A stretch of DNA of 10,731 nucleotides from Methanobacterium sp. UBA176 (lineage in GTDB: Archaea > Methanobacteriota > Methanobacteria > Methanobacteriales > Methanobacteriaceae), in contig DAVZ01000026.1 in the NCBI GenBank assembly GCA_002505765.1, positions 1-10,731 of the forward strand, in the 5' to 3' direction. A program made the position numbers and the translations under genes. This document shows positions 8,477-10,731 of this stretch, in pieces. Every line of letters starts with the position of its first letter. Within the stretch, counting starts at the first letter, position 1. The notes under the pieces are model-generated. The model saw only the letters and a program-made list of their open reading frames with translations. It made no database searches and was not told the DNA's origin.

Positions 8477-9103
8477 ATGCACAGTAAATTTAAATGGGCA
8501 CTTTTATCTCTTATGATAATCATTATAATCTTAATTCTATTCTTTCTCTTTAATGAATCAACAGAAATCTGGTTTAATCATTTTTTAAGTTCTTCTCCTT
8601 CTAAATTACTTATAGGAGTAGTTATTGGAGGACTTTTATCTGTTGATATACTGTTTCCAGTTCCTTCAAGTGTTGTAAGCACTGCAGGAGGGTATTTTTT
8701 AGGTTTTACCTTAGGAACTTTGGTTTCACTGGCTGGAATGACCATTAGCTGTGTTATAGGTTACTTTATAGGTGCAGAATTTGGAAATCCAATTTCAAAA
8801 AGACTTGTTGGTTCTAAAGAGCTTTTAAAGTTTGAAAAACTTCAAAATAAATATGGAGACTGGATAATCATATTAACAAGAGCCGTTCCTGTTTTAGCCG
8901 AAGCTTCAGTTCTTGTTGCAGGCATTGGTCGTATGCCTCTAAAACGTTTTATTTTATTAATTATCCTATCAAATTTAGGTATTTCCATTGCATATGCCTT
9001 TATTGGAGGACATTATGCACATTTAAACTCTTTTTTACTGGCCTTTGCTGGAGCAATTATTTTACCAGCTATTGCAATGGGTATTTTAAAATTTAAAGGC
9101 TAA
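8477..9103 (+). CDS. VTT-domain (DedA/TVP38-TMEM64 superfamily) membrane protein
   Basis: An integral membrane protein of 208 residues. Hydrophobic segments lie at about 7-26, 44-58, 80-101, 156-176 and 184-204. The two half-hairpin elements of VTT proteins are visible: FPVPSSVVSTAGGYFLG (60-76), and LTRAVPVLAEASVLVAGIG (133-151) followed by the short basic stretch MPLKRF. A charged loop (102-128) separates them. DedA-superfamily proteins in bacteria and VTT proteins in eukaryotes are linked to lipid scrambling or undecaprenyl-phosphate recycling. In an archaeon an isoprenoid-phosphate or lipid substrate would fit, but nothing here proves it. The ATG follows AGGGGA by six bases. The gene converges with the F420-type oxidoreductase, with only 27 bases between the stop codons. 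Confidence 0.82.
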   Translation: MHSKFKWALLSLMIIIIILILFFLFNESTEIWFNHFLSSSPSKLLIGVVIGGLLSVDILFPVPSSVVSTAGGYFLGFTLGTLVSLAGMTISCVIGYFIGAEFGNPISKRLVGSKELLKFEKLQNKYGDWIIILTRAVPVLAEASVLVAGIGRMPLKRFILLIILSNLGISIAYAFIGGHYAHLNSFLLAFAGAIILPAIAMGILKFKG

Positions 9104-9120
9104 TATTAGTTCCATGACTC

Positions 9121-9138
9121 TTTATCTTTTTTATTTTG
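9121..9138 (+). terminator. T-rich terminator of the VTT-domain gene
   Basis: A T-rich run with six consecutive T at its centre begins 18 bases after the VTT gene stop and extends into the 3' end of the convergent oxidoreductase gene. With only 27 bases between the stop codons, transcripts of the two genes are likely to overlap at their ends. Confidence 0.4.
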
Positions 9139-10093
9139 ATTGGAATTCAGGAAGTACCTCTTCCCTATAGAAATCAATGAATTCATGCTGATTGTTACCT
9201 ATTTGCTGAATGATAATATGATCAAAACCTGCTTCGATTGTTCTCTTTATTTTGTCGATATGCGCCTGGGGATCAGAGCTGCAGAGTATTCTTTTAGGTA
9301 TATCTTCCTTTTTTACGTTTTTAACAAGACCCTCAAAATGAGTTTGTGTGGCAATCTCCCAGCTTAACTTTCCTTTTACAGCCATTAAAGGCCAGAATTC
9401 ATAAACCAGGCCCACAGCCTTTTCATCTGTCTCTGCCCAGCTCAATGAAACTTCTGAATATGCCGGTTTTCCTTCCCCTCCTGTTTCTTTAAAAATATCT
9501 AACAATTTTTTCTGTCTACCCCCTACAATAAATCCATCTCCACAGCTTCCGGCGGCTGTAGCGGCTATTGGTCCATCTGCAGCCATATATATCTCCGGAA
9601 GCTCTTCAGGAAGGGTGTAAATTTGCGCATTTTCAACATGGTAATAAATACCCTCATAATCCTGCATTCCTCCCTGCCAGAGAGTTCTGATAATATCCAC
9701 GGCTTCTACAAGCATGTCAATTCTTATAGGGGCTGGTGGCCAGTGATCACCGTAAATATGTTCGTTTAAATTTTCTCCAGAACCTACACCTAAATTAAAT
9801 CTCCCCGGCATCATTGAAGCTACTGTAGCTGCGGCTTGAGCCACTAAAGCCGGGTGCTGTCTGATTGTGGGGCATGTAACACTTGTTATTAAATTTAAAT
9901 TTTCTGTTACCTGAGATATGCCACCAAGTGTACTCCATACGAATGGACTGTTACCCTGTCTGCTGATCCATGGGTGATAATGGTCTGATATACCTGCAAA
10001 AGTAAATCCTGCTTCTTCAGCGTGTTGAGCGTAGTTTATTAGGTCTTGAGGTCCAAATAATTCACTTGCGAGTTTAAAACCAATTTCTACCAT
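9131..10093 (-). CDS. F420-dependent luciferase-like oxidoreductase (G6PDH/Adf-like family)
   Basis: A 320-residue TIM-barrel enzyme of the bacterial-luciferase-like group that uses coenzyme F420. It aligns along its length with F420-dependent glucose-6-phosphate dehydrogenase (FGD) of mycobacteria and with the methanogen F420-dependent secondary alcohol dehydrogenase (Adf). Catalytic positions are kept: Glu11, His38 and Trp42 in SDHYHPW, and Glu107 in LGVGSGENLNE (101-111). SVTCPTIRQHPALVAQ (71-86), ENAQIYTLP and AGSCGDGFIVGG are further family blocks. The SVTCP segment is closer to Adf than to FGD, and the lysine on FGD's phosphate-binding loop near residue 198 seems absent, so glucose 6-phosphate is unlikely as substrate. 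GGAGGT (10100-10105) lies six bases before the ATG. The true substrate, perhaps an alcohol or another hydride donor, is unknown. Confidence 0.87.
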   Translation of the reverse strand: MVEIGFKLASELFGPQDLINYAQHAEEAGFTFAGISDHYHPWISRQGNSPFVWSTLGGISQVTENLNLITSVTCPTIRQHPALVAQAAATVASMMPGRFNLGVGSGENLNEHIYGDHWPPAPIRIDMLVEAVDIIRTLWQGGMQDYEGIYYHVENAQIYTLPEELPEIYMAADGPIAATAAGSCGDGFIVGGRQKKLLDIFKETGGEGKPAYSEVSLSWAETDEKAVGLVYEFWPLMAVKGKLSWEIATQTHFEGLVKNVKKEDIPKRILCSSDPQAHIDKIKRTIEAGFDHIIIQQIGNNQHEFIDFYREEVLPEFQSK

Positions 10094-10125
10094 TATTCTA
10101 CCTCCAAAATTTTCAAAAATGTTTA

Positions 10126-10145
10126 AAGTTAACCTTTCTTAACTT
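10126..10145. promoter_or_regulatory. Dyad AAGTTAA-N6-TTAACTT, candidate operator of the F420-enzyme gene
   Basis: AAGTTAA at 10126-10132 and TTAACTT at 10139-10145 are perfect inverted repeats of seven bases with six between, 20 bases in all. On the minus strand the dyad lies just downstream of an AT-rich TATA-like stretch (10157-10170) and covers the expected transcription start near 10138. That size and place fit a dimeric repressor. The repressor is unknown. Confidence 0.5.
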
Positions 10146-10156
10146 ATTTGTAATAC

Positions 10157-10176
10157 AATTATATTAAATTATATTA
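10157..10176. repeat. Tandem 10-base repeat AATTATATTA in the divergent promoter region
   Basis: Two perfect adjacent copies, at 10157-10166 and 10167-10176. Each contains TTATATTAA, usable as a TATA box for the Cys-rich gene on the plus strand (start near 10188-10198). Read on the minus strand the stretch gives TTTAATATAATT, usable for the oxidoreductase gene. The repeat thus probably holds the promoter core for both directions. Confidence 0.5.
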
Positions 10177-10214
10177 ATTATGTCATATAAAATAATAATA
10201 ATTGCCCTTAATTT

Positions 10215-10220
10215 GGAGGT
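10215..10220 (+). promoter_or_regulatory. Ribosome-binding site that fixes the Cys-rich protein start
   Basis: A full GGAGGT lies five bases before the ATG at 10226. This argues against the in-frame TTG at 10202, which would put the ribosome site inside the coding region. The divergent oxidoreductase gene has the same hexamer, GGAGGT, at 10100-10105. Confidence 0.85.
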
Positions 10221-10225
10221 TAAAA

Positions 10226-10519
10226 ATGGTAGATGTAGAATTTAATATGGAAAATATTCAAAAATGTTTGTGTCCTGGATGTCCAGTACAGGCCAAAAGT
10301 GATTGTGTGATGGATAAATTAAAAAAACTGAAATCTCAAAAGGGAACTCCAAGTTCAGAAGATGTACCTGGAGTTTATTGTTCTACTGGAAAAGCTACTT
10401 GTGAAGGTCTAGATCCAAACCAGATATGTCAATGTGATAAATGTGAAATATGGATGGACTATAAATTAGGTGAAGGAGAACCTGGTAGCTACTACTGTGC
10501 AGAAGGAAAAGCAAGATAA
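10226..10519 (+). CDS. Small cysteine-rich protein with internal duplication (DUF2769-like)
   Basis: A 97-residue protein with ten cysteines (14, 16, 19, 27, 52, 59, 68, 70, 73, 91), probably cytosolic because no signal peptide or membrane segment is seen. It has two related halves. Residues 14-57 start with C-L-C-P-G-C and end with PGVYCSTGKA. Residues 68-96 start with C-Q-C-D-K-C and end with PGSYYCAEGKA. Each half supplies four cysteines, C-x-C-x2-C plus one in the YC motif, enough for one metal or iron-sulfur site; Cys27 and Cys59 are extra. The pattern resembles the DUF2769-type Cys-rich proteins I associate with methanogens, but that name is from memory. Function is unknown. The start is ATG 10226, not the in-frame TTG 24 bases earlier. 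The gene is divergent from the F420-dependent oxidoreductase. Confidence 0.82.
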   Translation: MVDVEFNMENIQKCLCPGCPVQAKSDCVMDKLKKLKSQKGTPSSEDVPGVYCSTGKATCEGLDPNQICQCDKCEIWMDYKLGEGEPGSYYCAEGKAR

Positions 10520-10566
10520 TTAATACATTTATAGTCATGTGCATAGATAATTAAAGTTATGATTAT

Positions 10567-10597
10567 CAGATAATACCAGATAAGTGGATTAAATCCA
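10567..10597. repeat. CAGATAA direct repeats beside a palindrome
   Basis: CAGATAA occurs at 10567-10573 and 10577-10583, ten bases apart. It is followed at once by the interrupted palindrome TGGATT-A-AATCCA (10585-10597). They lie in the stretch after the Cys-rich gene (10520-10731), where no gene is seen. They might regulate a gene beyond the right edge, or be chance. Confidence 0.4.
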
Positions 10598-10647
10598 ATT
10601 CCTGGAGCTTTCAATTTTCTTTGAATTTATGATGCGCTTAAAGGATG

Positions 10648-10656
10648 TTTTTTTTT
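10648..10656 (+). terminator. Nine-T run, possible terminator
   Basis: Nine consecutive T form a strong archaeal-type termination signal for plus-strand transcripts. It lies about 130 bases past the stop of the Cys-rich gene, further than usual, and no better signal was seen in between. The Cys-rich transcript would then have a long 3' end containing the palindrome at 10585-10597. Confidence 0.4.
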
Positions 10657-10731
10657 ACAGGCCTTCATTGAACTAACAGCCTAAAATCTTTTGCACTTAA
10701 CTATAATTTTTTCATTTTACTTTTTGTTATA

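Noticed and set aside
10202..10225. Extended TTG start for the Cys-rich protein
   Set aside because: It would place the perfect GGAGGT ribosome site inside the gene. The ATG at 10226 is correctly spaced from that site.

Overview
The window looks like a chromosomal segment of a mesophilic hydrogen-using methanogen, most likely Methanobacteriales and close to Methanobacterium. The DNA is AT-rich. Several start codons follow Shine-Dalgarno sequences of the GGTGAT or GGAGGT type, and promoters look archaeal (TTTATATAA-like TATA boxes). The gene set also fits: HypF for [NiFe]-hydrogenases, LarB, a coenzyme F420-type luciferase-like oxidoreductase, an ArsR-type regulator very like archaeal Phr, and a small cysteine-rich protein of a type seen in methanogens. 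The assignment rests on recognised protein families, not on a database search.

Layout. (1) 1-134 is AT-rich non-coding DNA. (2) 135-1440, minus strand: larB followed 22 bases later by a nitroreductase-like gene, probably one transcript. The nitroreductase start is preceded by an unusual run of eight G. (3) 1551-3860, plus strand: hypF, divergent from larB. This puts two nickel-enzyme cofactor/maturation genes back to back. (4) 3861-4053: a convergent intergenic stretch with a strong A/T-rich hairpin. (5) 4054-8356, the core of the window: a Phr-like repressor gene on the minus strand, divergent from grpE-dnaK-dnaJ on the plus strand. The shared 147-base promoter region has short direct repeats over the TATA box and the expected transcription start. 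(6) 8477-9103, plus strand: a VTT/DedA-superfamily membrane protein. (7) 9131-10093, minus strand: an F420-dependent luciferase-like oxidoreductase. (8) 10226-10519, plus strand: a 97-residue protein with ten cysteines and an internal duplication, divergent from the oxidoreductase across a promoter region with a dyad and a tandem 10-base repeat. (9) 10520-10731: no gene seen.

How the genes fit together. GrpE, DnaK and DnaJ form a complete bacterial-type Hsp70 machine. The DnaK lacks the roughly 24-residue insert of proteobacterial DnaK, so it resembles Gram-positive forms and fits an old bacterial gene transfer. Its apparent control by an archaeal ArsR/Phr-type repressor, instead of HrcA/CIRCE, is the most informative regulatory feature here. 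HypF makes the cyanide ligands of [NiFe]-hydrogenases. LarB starts synthesis of the nickel-pincer nucleotide. Most genes are familiar and intact. I found no CRISPR array, transposon, phage genes, tRNA or rRNA. The less explained items are the duplicated Cys-rich protein, the substrate of the F420 enzyme, the poly-G start region and the putative operators.
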